64,000 nucleotides of DNA from the NCBI GenBank assembly GCA_019745415.1, contig JAIETF010000053.1, positions 62,001 to 126,000 on the forward strand. The letters are read 5' to 3'. A program made the position numbers and the translations under genes. This DNA comes from Candidatus Obscuribacterales bacterium (lineage in GTDB: Bacteria > Cyanobacteriota > Vampirovibrionia > Obscuribacterales > Obscuribacteraceae). Shown piece after piece: positions 17,386 to 25,872 of this stretch (position 1 is the stretch's first letter; each line of letters begins with the position of its first letter). The notes under the pieces were generated by a model. It saw nothing but the letters and a program-made list of their open reading frames with translations. It made no database searches and was not told the DNA's origin.

Positions 17386-17408
17386 AGCTTTCTAGCTAGC
17401 TAGAAGCT
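17386..17408. other. Palindromic hairpin between transporter and membrane-protein genes
   Basis: TTCTAGCTAGCTAGAA at 17390-17405 is a perfect 16-bp palindrome, extended to AGCT at both sides with one bulged T (17386-17408). It directly follows the transporter stop. It could form an intercistronic stem; no T-run follows. Confidence 0.55.
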
Positions 17409-17431
17409 GAAGTAAAAAAGCAGGAGAAATA

Positions 17432-18049
17432 ATGAAGTTCGTCTCCAAATTCCCTGCCGTCTTGAAAAGGCAATTCCGCTTCCCGGGCTCCACTTTCACC
17501 AAGTGGTACAGCCTGGGAGCGGGCCTTCTTGCCATTGCCGCATTCATCGACATGCTTGTGCATCCACCGACTGTTGGCGGCGAGACGGCTGTGCCTGTCT
17601 TTGTCGCCGGCCTGGCAGTCGGTTTCTGTCTGCTTGTCTTGGCGGCATTGTTCTATCTGATTCTGGCGCTTTATCTGAGGCTCTTCTACGACTTCTATGA
17701 GTCGGGCGTGCTGACTTCGGCCAAGAATGGCTTGAAAGAGGCCAGAATCTGGCTTGCCCATTCCATCAAAGTGGTGCAAGGCATGAATGCAGCCGACTGG
17801 TATTTGGCAGTGGTTACTTCGGTCACCATGCTGTTGGTACTGGCAATCTACTGGTTCTTCTTTCCCTGGGGGGAAAGGCTAGCTGCCAACCTGCCTCTTC
17901 TCTCGGTCGCTGCCGGTGAGAGACCTGATCTGGCACTGAGTCTGGTCGCCACCATGCTCATCGCTATCGTGCCTATTTCTATCTTGGTTCCGCTCTGTCT
18001 GCTCCTGGCGCGTACCTTTGGTGTACGCCTCGGCATACTGAAGCGCTAA
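17432..18049 (+). CDS. Hypothetical four-helix membrane protein
   Basis: 205 residues with four hydrophobic segments: YSLGAGLLAIAAFIDMLVH (about 26-44), PVFVAGLAVGFCLLVLAALFY (54-74), YLAVVTSVTMLLVLAIYWFFF (116-136) and a final LVATMLIAIVPISILVPLCL (172-191). Loops are short apart from a central amphipathic region (LKEARIWLAHSIKVVQGM). AGGAGAAATA precedes the ATG. It is the last gene of the 12.9-18.1 kb plus-strand group and is closed by an intrinsic terminator. No family is recognised. Confidence 0.75.
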   Translation: MKFVSKFPAVLKRQFRFPGSTFTKWYSLGAGLLAIAAFIDMLVHPPTVGGETAVPVFVAGLAVGFCLLVLAALFYLILALYLRLFYDFYESGVLTSAKNGLKEARIWLAHSIKVVQGMNAADWYLAVVTSVTMLLVLAIYWFFFPWGERLAANLPLLSVAAGERPDLALSLVATMLIAIVPISILVPLCLLLARTFGVRLGILKR

Positions 18050-18063
18050 TCGGAAGATAGTTT

Positions 18064-18106
18064 GAACGACCGGAGGAAGTAAAATTCTCCCGGTCGTTCT
18101 TTTTTT
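18064..18106 (+). terminator. Rho-independent terminator
   Basis: GAACGACCGG (18064-18073) pairs with CCGGTCGTTC (18090-18099) and is followed by seven T residues. It lies 15 bp after the stop of the membrane-protein gene and closes the coaE-ppk2-osmC-BT1 group. Confidence 0.9.
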
Positions 18107-18289
18107 ACTGATAATAATAGACCGGTCAACTATCACCGCTTGTCATCGAGCCTTGCCGGTTTTAAGCATCTTGCTTGTAAATACTTGGGAAGTAAAGTGT
18201 TTAATTTGCAGTCTCACGAAAGAATTAGGAGTTAACATTATTTGGCTGTCTTTTTCCGGGCGGCGCTTGTTTATTGGGTAACTTGAAAA

Positions 18290-18865
18290 ATGTCGAAGTC
18301 TAGAACTCTACTTTCAATTTTGGTTGCATCTGCAGCAAGTCTCAGTCTTTTGGCTTGCAGTCAAAGCCCTGAACAAATCAAGGCAAAGAAAGAAGAGCAG
18401 CTTCGCAAGTTTTGTACCGAAGTAAGCAAGCATATTCTCGATCGCGACCCGTCGACTATCCAAGTTTCAGTCAATGAGCTCATACACGGAGAGTTGTCGG
18501 ATCAAGCGCGCACTTCTCTGCAAGCTCAGAAAGTCATCCCTGATACTGCAATCGATGTACTCAAGCTGATATCCGACTCGGAAGTTTCTAAACAGGTGAA
18601 TGTTGTCGAAGTGACGGCAGTGAAACCGGTTAGTTCACTTGATAAAGACGATGTGCAGGTGCTTGTTACAGGTAAAGAAGTAATCAAAGAACAGGGTAAA
18701 GTAGTTGGTACTCAGCCTTTTTCGATGACTATGACTTGCCGCATCTCGCCAGAAGCAGAGGGCTTTACCCAGCTCATTGACCTGAAAGGCTTTCCTGCCA
18801 ATCGCAAGATGTCCATGCCGGTCGAAGCTTCCGGTCGCTCTAAGAAAAATCGCAAGCGCGGATAA
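18290..18865 (+). CDS. Putative lipoprotein
   Basis: 191 residues with a type II signal peptide ending in the lipobox SLLACSQ, so Cys23 should be lipidated. The mature part begins with a helical, charged segment (PEQIKAKKEEQLRKFC) and then has a mixed fold (VNVVEVTAVKPVSSLDKDDVQVLVTGKEV and a later FSMTMTCRISPEA). A basic tail (GRSKKNRKRG) overlaps the convergent kinase gene by 26 bp. No family is recognised. The site before the ATG is weak. Confidence 0.75.
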   Translation: MSKSRTLLSILVASAASLSLLACSQSPEQIKAKKEEQLRKFCTEVSKHILDRDPSTIQVSVNELIHGELSDQARTSLQAQKVIPDTAIDVLKLISDSEVSKQVNVVEVTAVKPVSSLDKDDVQVLVTGKEVIKEQGKVVGTQPFSMTMTCRISPEAEGFTQLIDLKGFPANRKMSMPVEASGRSKKNRKRG

Positions 18866-19940
18866 GATTCTCGCCAGCTTCCTGGTCTAGAGCCAGTAAT
18901 TCCAGGCTTTTTACAAGGCCATCCTGATTGTTCTTTGATTGAGCAAGCTCAAATGTTTTTTTCTTTCTCTCTAACTTACTCTCAAATTCCAACTCAAAAA
19001 TCAAGATCAAGGCAAGCGCCAAAACCGCAAAGGCTCTCTCGTCCCCACTTTGGCATTGTCGATACGATTGCCTGATATCGGCATTAATTGCCGCAAAATA
19101 GCCGCCGAGAAAAGCTTCACTATAGTTTTTGTCGAGTAAGCTCTCACTTGTCTTTCCTAGACGGAAGCAGCCGGCAAACATAAAGAGGGCGTAGAGCAAA
19201 TCAAACAGCGGGCTATCGAAGCGACTGAAGTCCCAATCAATTATGCCGGCAGCGCCTTGCTCCGTCAGTCTGAAATTGCCAGGGTGAAAGTCTCCGTGAA
19301 TCAACACCGCCGGTAGTTTCTTTTCGCTACTCAGTTTTTCTTGATGTCTGACTGCTGCATCGATGTAGCGCTCTATTTTGTTCAGACTAATCGATGAATT
19401 GGTAGACTGCATCGCAAGCCTATTCAGGCAAGCCTCGCGGTAGTCTACTCTCAGGCTGAGATTGAGAGCGCCGCCAGCTATCGAGAAGCTATGCAGCCTA
19501 GCCAGTTCCTCTCCGGCTCTTTGGCAGAATGACTTGTAGCGATCATTCTCTTTAGCTTCTTCAGCTTCAGCTGTTTTGCTTACAACAGAGCGCCAGTCGA
19601 AAAAGCTTCCCGGGACATAGCAGCGCATAGTCCAAAGCCTCTCTTGAAAGAGAAACCAAGGTTCGTCATTCTTGCTATGTTGCAAGAGAGGCAAGGAAAG
19701 CTGATCTTGCTTTTCCTTATTTCTACCATGAAGGGTCTGCAAGAGGTCATGCTCTTGCTCTATAGAGGATTTTTTTCGGCTTATTTCTTCGCAGCCGAGC
19801 ATAAGGACAGGGCCTGCATCAGAATTTTGGACAAGATAGCGCTCATCTTCTTTGATGGTCGTGATCTTTAGTTTCTTTAAGTCTGACTTGTTGAAATATG
19901 CACCGCATATGGTGTCAAGTCTGAGCTTTTCTATGGTCAA
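18840..19940 (-). CDS. Aminoglycoside/choline-kinase-like phosphotransferase
   Basis: 366 residues of the APH/choline-kinase fold. The catalytic loop is AVLIHGDFHPGNFRL (Asp and Asn in place), followed by the metal-binding AGIIDWDFSRFDSPLFDLLYALF. Upstream are a nucleotide-lobe stretch (YLVQNSDAGPVLMLG) and AGEELARLHSF. Members phosphorylate small alcohols, sugars or antibiotics; the substrate here is unknown. The start is a TTG at 19940, only 3 bp after the stop of the Ser/Thr kinase gene (TAGAGATTG), indicating coupled translation. The product may therefore work with, or be controlled by, that kinase. Confidence 0.82.
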   Translation of the reverse strand: MTIEKLRLDTICGAYFNKSDLKKLKITTIKEDERYLVQNSDAGPVLMLGCEEISRKKSSIEQEHDLLQTLHGRNKEKQDQLSLPLLQHSKNDEPWFLFQERLWTMRCYVPGSFFDWRSVVSKTAEAEEAKENDRYKSFCQRAGEELARLHSFSIAGGALNLSLRVDYREACLNRLAMQSTNSSISLNKIERYIDAAVRHQEKLSSEKKLPAVLIHGDFHPGNFRLTEQGAAGIIDWDFSRFDSPLFDLLYALFMFAGCFRLGKTSESLLDKNYSEAFLGGYFAAINADIRQSYRQCQSGDERAFAVLALALILIFELEFESKLERKKKTFELAQSKNNQDGLVKSLELLALDQEAGENLIRACDFS

Positions 19941-19943
19941 TCT

Positions 19944-21947
19944 CTAGATATCCCAGCCTAATTCTTGTACGGCTTCTGAAAAATCAACACGCATGCGGGC
20001 GCAATAATTGAGCGCAATTATCGCCTGTTCTAGTTTTAGTTTTTTATTTGATAGCAAAGTCATACATTGATAGCTGGCCAGCACTGTTTTGGTATCAATT
20101 TTGCCCATAGCCACCAGCACCTTTTCCAGTTTGGTACCTTTATCGGCAGCCTCTTTTTTGGCTTTTTCCAAGTCTTCTTCGTTGATCATCCCTGCCTGTT
20201 TCAGCATTTCCACTGGGCTCGTGGGAATGCTCATTTGCGGCTTCTCTTTGGCTGCTTCTGCAAGCTTGGTTATTTTGGGCTGTACCTTGGCATGTCGTTT
20301 TCTGAATTCCTGCACAGCTTCTTCTTTAGTCATCTCACCACTGCGCATGGCTGCTTGCAGCTGCAAAAGGGTGCGCCAGACAGCATTGGAGATCAGACCG
20401 GCTTCTACCAGTACAGCCTCAAGAGGTGTATCTACAACCAGGGATGAAGCATGTTCTCTGGTCTTGCCGAGAGTATCGATGTCGATTTGGCCGCCGTTGA
20501 CGTGAGCGCGATTCAAGGCGCTGGCTGCTTCAGCCAAAGTCATAGTGCCTTCTCTGAGCATCTTTTGAATTTGTACAGCGGCCTCTAGAGTAGCTCTGGG
20601 TAATTCTTCCGTTTCAACAAGAATATGAACAGAACCGGCTGTTGCTGTAGAAGCCACTTTCGATAGAGTAGTGGTCGTTAGGCTGAGACCCTTACCCTTG
20701 GGTAAAATTGCTTCCAAATCGGCGTGCAGCTCTGCTACGCTTTCATAGCGTTTCTCCGGTTCCTTTTCCATGGTCTTGAAGATAATTCGCTCAAGATCAG
20801 GTGGAATCTTAAGATCGGGAGCAATATCTTTGAATTTCGGCGGCGGATCACAAATGTGCTTACTGAGAGTTTGCAAGGCGTTTTCGCCGAGAAATGGCAG
20901 AGAGCCGGTAGCAGCCTGGTACATCAGGCAACCCAAGGAATAGATATCGGAACGTCCATCTAAAGAGAGCCCTTTGCACTGTTCGGGGCTCATATAGAGA
21001 GGGCTGCCCACCACGTCACCGGCATTGGTCAGGTCTTGTCCAGGGAAGCGACCGTGGGGCAATATTTTGGAGATGCCGAAGTCTACGATTTTGACCAGCT
21101 TTTCTTTCTTGCCGACATTAACGAGCATGAGGTTGCTGGGTTTTAGGTCGCGGTGAATGATGCCCCTTTCGTGCGCATGTCCAAGAGCGTCGCAAGCTTG
21201 CAAAAAAATCTCTATAAATTCGGCGAATTCCAAGTGGCCTACCTGCTCTAACATTTTGTCCAGGCCTTTGCCGTCAACATATTCCATGACGATAAAGGGT
21301 AAGCCGCCGGAAGAGAAGCCATAGTGATAGACCGAAATTAGGTTAGGATGGGCTAGAGCGATTGTGGCTCTTCCCTCTTGCTCAAAGCGCTTTTTAGACA
21401 ATGGGTCACTGAGCAGCTTTGAATGTAGAACTTTGATGGCGACCGGTCGGTCGAACATATCGTCGCGACCGCGATAGACGACCCCCATACCGCCGCTGCC
21501 TATCTCTTCGACAATTTCGTAATGGTCTATTTTGGTGCCGGGCTTGACTGTAACCTGCCCGTACATTTGGTTTTCGTCTTCTTCCGGCTGATTTGAAGGG
21601 TCAAGAGCCTGAATGGCTTCTTCCATGAGCTTATGTATCACTGCCGCATCGCGGCTGCGGAAGCTCCAAAGAACTACGTTGTCGCCCATTTCTTCGGCTG
21701 TCAAAAGCCAGGTGGCTTCGCCGCCTTTTCCACCAGTCTCCCAAGTTACCGAAAGAACAAAACTGGAAGACTCTGTCCTTTTCCAAGACATGGCTGCCGG
21801 TATACCAGGGCTATCTTTAGCTCTTTGAAAACTAAACTCCAAGTCTTCAAGAGTAGGGACGCGCGGCCACTTAGCCGGGCGCGGCGCTTTCACTTGCGCT
21901 TGGTCCGGTTTATCAGACTTTTTACTAAAAGAGTCTTGGAGGGGCAT
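19944..21947 (-). CDS. Ser/Thr protein kinase with C-terminal MshEN-like repeats
   Basis: 667 residues from the ATG at 21947 with AAAGGA at correct spacing; the frame runs further up to 22097 but without such a site. The kinase domain (about 143-415) is complete: GSGGMGVVYRG, VAIKV, IIHRDLKPSN, VDFGISK and GSPLYMSPEQ. Before it lies a domain of about 130 residues. After it come repeats of about 90 residues, including LEAVLVEAGLISNAVWRTLLQLQAAMRSGEMTKEEA and EMLKQAGMINEEDLEKAKKEAADKGTKLEKVLVAMGKID. These resemble the MshEN (type II secretion ATPase N-terminal) repeat and match those in the protein at 28877. The kinase has no membrane segment and should be cytoplasmic. Confidence 0.9.
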   Translation of the reverse strand: MPLQDSFSKKSDKPDQAQVKAPRPAKWPRVPTLEDLEFSFQRAKDSPGIPAAMSWKRTESSSFVLSVTWETGGKGGEATWLLTAEEMGDNVVLWSFRSRDAAVIHKLMEEAIQALDPSNQPEEDENQMYGQVTVKPGTKIDHYEIVEEIGSGGMGVVYRGRDDMFDRPVAIKVLHSKLLSDPLSKKRFEQEGRATIALAHPNLISVYHYGFSSGGLPFIVMEYVDGKGLDKMLEQVGHLEFAEFIEIFLQACDALGHAHERGIIHRDLKPSNLMLVNVGKKEKLVKIVDFGISKILPHGRFPGQDLTNAGDVVGSPLYMSPEQCKGLSLDGRSDIYSLGCLMYQAATGSLPFLGENALQTLSKHICDPPPKFKDIAPDLKIPPDLERIIFKTMEKEPEKRYESVAELHADLEAILPKGKGLSLTTTTLSKVASTATAGSVHILVETEELPRATLEAAVQIQKMLREGTMTLAEAASALNRAHVNGGQIDIDTLGKTREHASSLVVDTPLEAVLVEAGLISNAVWRTLLQLQAAMRSGEMTKEEAVQEFRKRHAKVQPKITKLAEAAKEKPQMSIPTSPVEMLKQAGMINEEDLEKAKKEAADKGTKLEKVLVAMGKIDTKTVLASYQCMTLLSNKKLKLEQAIIALNYCARMRVDFSEAVQELGWDI

Positions 21948-22205
21948 TTTGTCCTTTAAAAGAGAGCTGTTAATCTCCCTATTAATATTAAACCAGGTAT
22001 TAGATAAGAAAGATGACTCCTGACGAATAAGTACCCGATATCTCCAACTGTTAAGCTCTATAGTAGAAATATGGTCAAAAAATTTAGCTCTAATCAAGAA
22101 AGATGCCCGGCGGCTGGCTGAATTCGCAGTTGCTAACTACGAATTCAAAACCAGACCGCTCGGGCATTGTGAAAGCTATTTGGGCGAAAATTACTTCGGG
22201 CTTGC

Positions 22206-23822
22206 TCAGCGGCAAATCTGGAAGCGATCGACCTCCAGACCATTGATGTCGATCTGGCGGACTGTTATCTCGTCCTTACCGAAGTCGACCAAGCTGAAGC
22301 TATGCCGGTCTCCGACCAGTTTCGCCGTCCAGGGTTGCCAGTGACCAGGCTGGTTGTGCAGATTAATGCTATCCAGCTTGGCGCCACCACCACCGGTGAC
22401 GATATAGATGACACCGTTCGGCTTCTTCACCGTAACGCCGTCGTAGTCATAGTCCATGGTAACGCTGCCGGGCACATAGCCTTCCACGCGTCGTGCTCCA
22501 GGGTTGATCCCTCCTTGCACCTTGAACTTGATCGGGCGGCTGCGCTCATAGCAATGAGCATGACCGCAGAAGACCAGATTGACGCCTTCTTCTTCGAAGA
22601 TGTCGGCAAGGAAACGCATCCCTTGCTCACGCTGGTGCTTGACGTTTGAGGTGAAAGGCGGCTGATGCAGAATAACCACCTTCCAGATGCCGGGCGGCAC
22701 CTTTCTCAGGTCGTCTCTGACATAGGCCCGCCACTTCTCCTCGCTCCAGTCCATGTAGGTATTGGCGTCGAGGAAGAGGAAGTGGGCGCTGCCGTAGTCG
22801 TAAGAGAAGTTGGCCATGCGCGGGTAGCGATCGCCGGCTGCTGCAACGAGAGCTTTGCGCGCGTCTAAGTCGCCGGTCATCGGAGGCAGATTGGCGCCTA
22901 CTTGCTGACCGCCGCCGGCGCTCACTTGGTTCTCTCCCAGCGTGTGCGAAACAGCCGGCGGTCCATTCAGGGGCTGGCTGAAGAGCACGAAATAAGCCAT
23001 CAAATCAGGGTAGTCGCTGAAGGACATCAGCGTCTCCGGATCGTATTTGCCCATATCGTGATTGCCCACGCAGGTAAGCAGCATTGAGCGAGAAAGAAGG
23101 TCTTGGTAGACCGGAAAGAAGCGGCTCAGATACTCGTTGAAGCGTCCATGGTGATAGACGACGTCGCCGGTGGAGACGATCAAGTCGGCACCGCGTGGCT
23201 TGCTGTGCCGAATCACTCCTACCGCATCGGCGGTTTTGCCGTCTGCGGAATCGTCTTCTGAAACTGCCAGCTGTTGAGCGATCTGTTTTTGCCAAGGCGA
23301 GCCCGAGCCCATGTCACCGAATATGATGGCACGAAAGGGGGCACCCTTTTCCTTCCTTGTCGAGAAAGTCGAGGAGAAAACCTCGTCAACGCCGAAGAAA
23401 ATGCGGTAGGCATAGACAGTGTCGGGGCTGAGCCCGCTCAGTCTGACTCTGTACTGCACCTGGTTGGCCACCGAGGGCAGTTTGAGAGCCTGACCATCCG
23501 GTCTAAGAATGGCAACCGGTGCAAGAGGTTCTTGCATTTTGTAGAGTTCGACTCGACAGCTTGAAGGCCGCTGACTGGTGTGGAAGACCAGTTCCAGTGC
23601 TTCTCCGGCGGGGTCGTAGTCGGCGTTCTCACCCGGTTGCAGCCAGGGTTTGATAAAGAATGGCCCCGACGCTTCGAAGGTCGGAGATTCCCAGTTGTAC
23701 TTGCCTGAGTTGACGGTGTGCGAAACCGGCTCGGGGTCGGTCGCTTTGCCCCATCGGAAGGCTACCAAGCCCAGACAAAGCATGAGAAACAGGCATATCA
23801 CAATCAGTGTTATCCAGGGCAT
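22206..23822 (-). CDS. Purple-acid-phosphatase-like metallophosphoesterase
   Basis: 538 residues with an N-terminal membrane anchor or signal (ITLIVICLFLMLCLGLVAF). A Fn3-like domain (SSCRVELYK through VQYRVRLSGLSPDTVYAYRI) comes before the catalytic part, as in purple acid phosphatases. Metal ligands are seen in IIFGDMGSG, STGDVVYHHGRFNEYLSRF, VGNHDMGKY, VILHQPPFTS and FCGHAHCYERSRP, the full set in order. The Tyr of GDVVYHHG is the position of the purple iron ligand. Probably releases phosphate outside the cytoplasm. It follows the CorC-like gene by 36 bp and is probably cotranscribed with it. Confidence 0.9.
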   Translation of the reverse strand: MPWITLIVICLFLMLCLGLVAFRWGKATDPEPVSHTVNSGKYNWESPTFEASGPFFIKPWLQPGENADYDPAGEALELVFHTSQRPSSCRVELYKMQEPLAPVAILRPDGQALKLPSVANQVQYRVRLSGLSPDTVYAYRIFFGVDEVFSSTFSTRKEKGAPFRAIIFGDMGSGSPWQKQIAQQLAVSEDDSADGKTADAVGVIRHSKPRGADLIVSTGDVVYHHGRFNEYLSRFFPVYQDLLSRSMLLTCVGNHDMGKYDPETLMSFSDYPDLMAYFVLFSQPLNGPPAVSHTLGENQVSAGGGQQVGANLPPMTGDLDARKALVAAAGDRYPRMANFSYDYGSAHFLFLDANTYMDWSEEKWRAYVRDDLRKVPPGIWKVVILHQPPFTSNVKHQREQGMRFLADIFEEEGVNLVFCGHAHCYERSRPIKFKVQGGINPGARRVEGYVPGSVTMDYDYDGVTVKKPNGVIYIVTGGGGAKLDSINLHNQPGHWQPWTAKLVGDRHSFSLVDFGKDEITVRQIDINGLEVDRFQICR

Positions 23823-23858
23823 AGTGGCCTCCGGTTCTTGTTGTTGTCTAGAAAAAAT

Positions 23859-25322
23859 TCAGTGCAGGTTGAGCTTCTCTCCTGCGCCGGCGTCACGGCT
23901 TTCACCCTCCGGCAGGATGGTGATTTCGAGCCAGTCTATGTGTACGGCTTCTGCGCTCTCTTTGCTTTCAGAAGCATGCCTGCAAGCAAGCACCTTGAGG
24001 GCGAAGCCATTGAGCTCGATCTGCGCTCCCTCCGCCACTTCTCCTCGATAGTTCTCGAGAAAGACTTCGGCGATGGTAGTGGCCGCGCTCGAGACCAGTC
24101 GAGCATCGAAAACACGACGGAATTCGTAGAGGGTGAGTGCACCTTCCACGCGGTACTGGCTTTCATTGAGCTGGAAGACACCTTCAACCGGACCGTCGTC
24201 TTCGTCGTGGATTTCACCCACCAGCTGTTCCACCAGGTCTTCCTGGGTGACCAGACCGAGGGCTTCTCCTAAATCGTTGACGACGATAGCCAGCTGTAGG
24301 TGGCGAGTTTTCAGCTCTTCCAGAAGGGTACTAGCCGGCGTATCTGCTTTGACGAAGAAGGGCTTGCGGATGTAGGAAGTGAGCTTGCCGATTGGCTCAT
24401 TGCCGCTGATGACCAACTGCGGAGGCAGCGGCAGTCGAGGCGGCTTTACTTCAGCTCGCAGTTTTTTGCGCAGAACGTCCAGAAGCTCGCGGGTGCGCAG
24501 CACTCCCACCACGGTCCGGCGGTCATCTCGGTAGAGAGGCAGACGGCTGTGTTTGGTCTTGAGTGCGACATCGAGGGCATCCATGAGAGGCATGTCTTCG
24601 GGCAGGCAGTCCATGTGACTGGCCGGCACCATGACGTCTTTGACAGTCAGACCGCGATATTCCAAGGCGCGCTGTACGAGATTGGATTCGGCTTGACCCA
24701 AGGTGCCTGCGCGCGTCGAGGTCTGCACCAAGATCATCAGCTCTTCCACCGAGGGAGGAGCCTCTTCCGTCTTGTTGCCGCGGGGCATACCGGGCAGACG
24801 CATGAACAGAGCCGTGGTCTTGGCGATGAGCCAGAGGAAGGGCGAGGTCATACGGCAGAAGAAGACAAATGGAACAGACAGAGCCAGAGCGATCTTTTCG
24901 GGACTGCGCAAGCCGACTAGTTTAGGCACCTGCTCGCCGATGATGACGTGCAAGAAGGTGAGGATGACGAAAGACAAAGCCATGGCCACGATGTTCGGGA
25001 CTTGCCAGGCGCTCAACTGGGGTAGAACATGAGCGGCGGCGTTGATGCCGGCAACGAGCAAGGCCTTGATTGGCTCCACGCCGACGGCGCCGGAAGCCAG
25101 ACCCATAATCGTGATGCCCAGCTGCGCGCCGGCCACCGAATCGTCCAGTTTGTCCGATAAGTTTTGCACGGTTTTAGCGCCGCGCACTCCATGCTTGACC
25201 ATCTCCTGAATGCGAGTCTTGCGCAGACGAATGAGGGCAAACTCAATCGCTACGAAGAGTCCATTGAAGAGTACGAACAGCATGAGAAGACCCAGCCACA
25301 GCCAGGTTGAGGCAGTAGACAT
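23859..25322 (-). CDS. CorC/HlyC-family membrane protein (DUF21, CBS pair, CorC domain)
   Basis: 487 residues. A DUF21 transmembrane domain (about 1-195) starts with FVLFNGLFVAIEFALIRLRKTRIQEM and includes AGAQLGITIMGLASGAVGV and IIGEQVPKLVGL. A CBS pair follows (VKDVMVPASHMDCLPEDMPL; GKLTSYIRKPFFVKADTPASTLLEELK), then a CorC_HlyC domain at the end. This is the CNNM/CorB/YfjD architecture, linked to magnesium or cobalt transport. A structured leader at 25379-25478 lies just upstream. The ATG at 25322 is preceded by AGGAGCAA. Confidence 0.93.
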   Translation of the reverse strand: MSTASTWLWLGLLMLFVLFNGLFVAIEFALIRLRKTRIQEMVKHGVRGAKTVQNLSDKLDDSVAGAQLGITIMGLASGAVGVEPIKALLVAGINAAAHVLPQLSAWQVPNIVAMALSFVILTFLHVIIGEQVPKLVGLRSPEKIALALSVPFVFFCRMTSPFLWLIAKTTALFMRLPGMPRGNKTEEAPPSVEELMILVQTSTRAGTLGQAESNLVQRALEYRGLTVKDVMVPASHMDCLPEDMPLMDALDVALKTKHSRLPLYRDDRRTVVGVLRTRELLDVLRKKLRAEVKPPRLPLPPQLVISGNEPIGKLTSYIRKPFFVKADTPASTLLEELKTRHLQLAIVVNDLGEALGLVTQEDLVEQLVGEIHDEDDGPVEGVFQLNESQYRVEGALTLYEFRRVFDARLVSSAATTIAEVFLENYRGEVAEGAQIELNGFALKVLACRHASESKESAEAVHIDWLEITILPEGESRDAGAGEKLNLH

Positions 25323-25378
25323 TCATTTGCTCCTGAACGGGTAGGACCACCGCAGTCCGTGCCGTCGAAAATGTTGCC

Positions 25379-25478
25379 GGAACTTTTGAGAACTGACAGC
25401 CTCCTTCGCACAAGCGCAGTGGCTTGACGGATGGAGCGGTTAATGGGCTGTAAGCACTATTTCGAACTCAAAAGTTCC
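25379..25478 (-). ncRNA. Candidate structured leader RNA upstream of the CorC-like gene
   Basis: A 12-bp inverted repeat (GGAACTTTTGAG at 25379-25390, CTCAAAAGTTCC at 25467-25478) closes about 100 nt. Inside are further paired arms: ACAGCC (25396-25401) with GGCTGT (25446-25451), TCC/GGA and a small AAGC/GCTT hairpin. It ends 57 bp before the CorC-like start, where a cis-acting leader would lie. I could not match it to a known riboswitch. The opposite strand would be about 400 nt upstream of the deacetylase gene. Confidence 0.45.
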
Positions 25479-25854
25479 AGTTGAAAGATAAGTAAATCAG
25501 GCCTCGAACCTAGTAAGTAAATGCTGCCTATAGCAACAGATAAGCAAGAAATATAGTTTATGTTCTCAAGAACTAAGCGGGCAGCCTTCTTAGATTGACA
25601 GGCAGATGCCGTATTCAAGCCGGCAATTGCTTTCACACGTAAAGATTCGCGCTAGCTGGTTTAGCTTGACATCCCATCCGTTCCACGACTCTTCTCTCTT
25701 TACTACTCGGGCTTCTCTCTTCCCTTCTTTTCTTTTCTCTGTTGATAGGCCTGCCTTTGGCAGTCTGCCTTTGACAATTTGCCTTTAAGAGTTTGCCCTT
25801 TGCTTATCGACTGGTCTGCAGGTTTGGTATAAATCTTGTGCTTCCTATCTAGAC
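25479..25854. other. Gene-free stretch before the deacetylase-like gene
   Basis: About 375 bp, AT-rich near 25540-25600 and then Pyr-rich on the plus strand (CTTC/TTCT runs around 25680-25760). It probably holds promoters for the divergent genes. I see no gene, repeat or RNA here. Confidence 0.4.
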
Positions 25855-25872
25855 TTGAGTGACTTTGACGTC

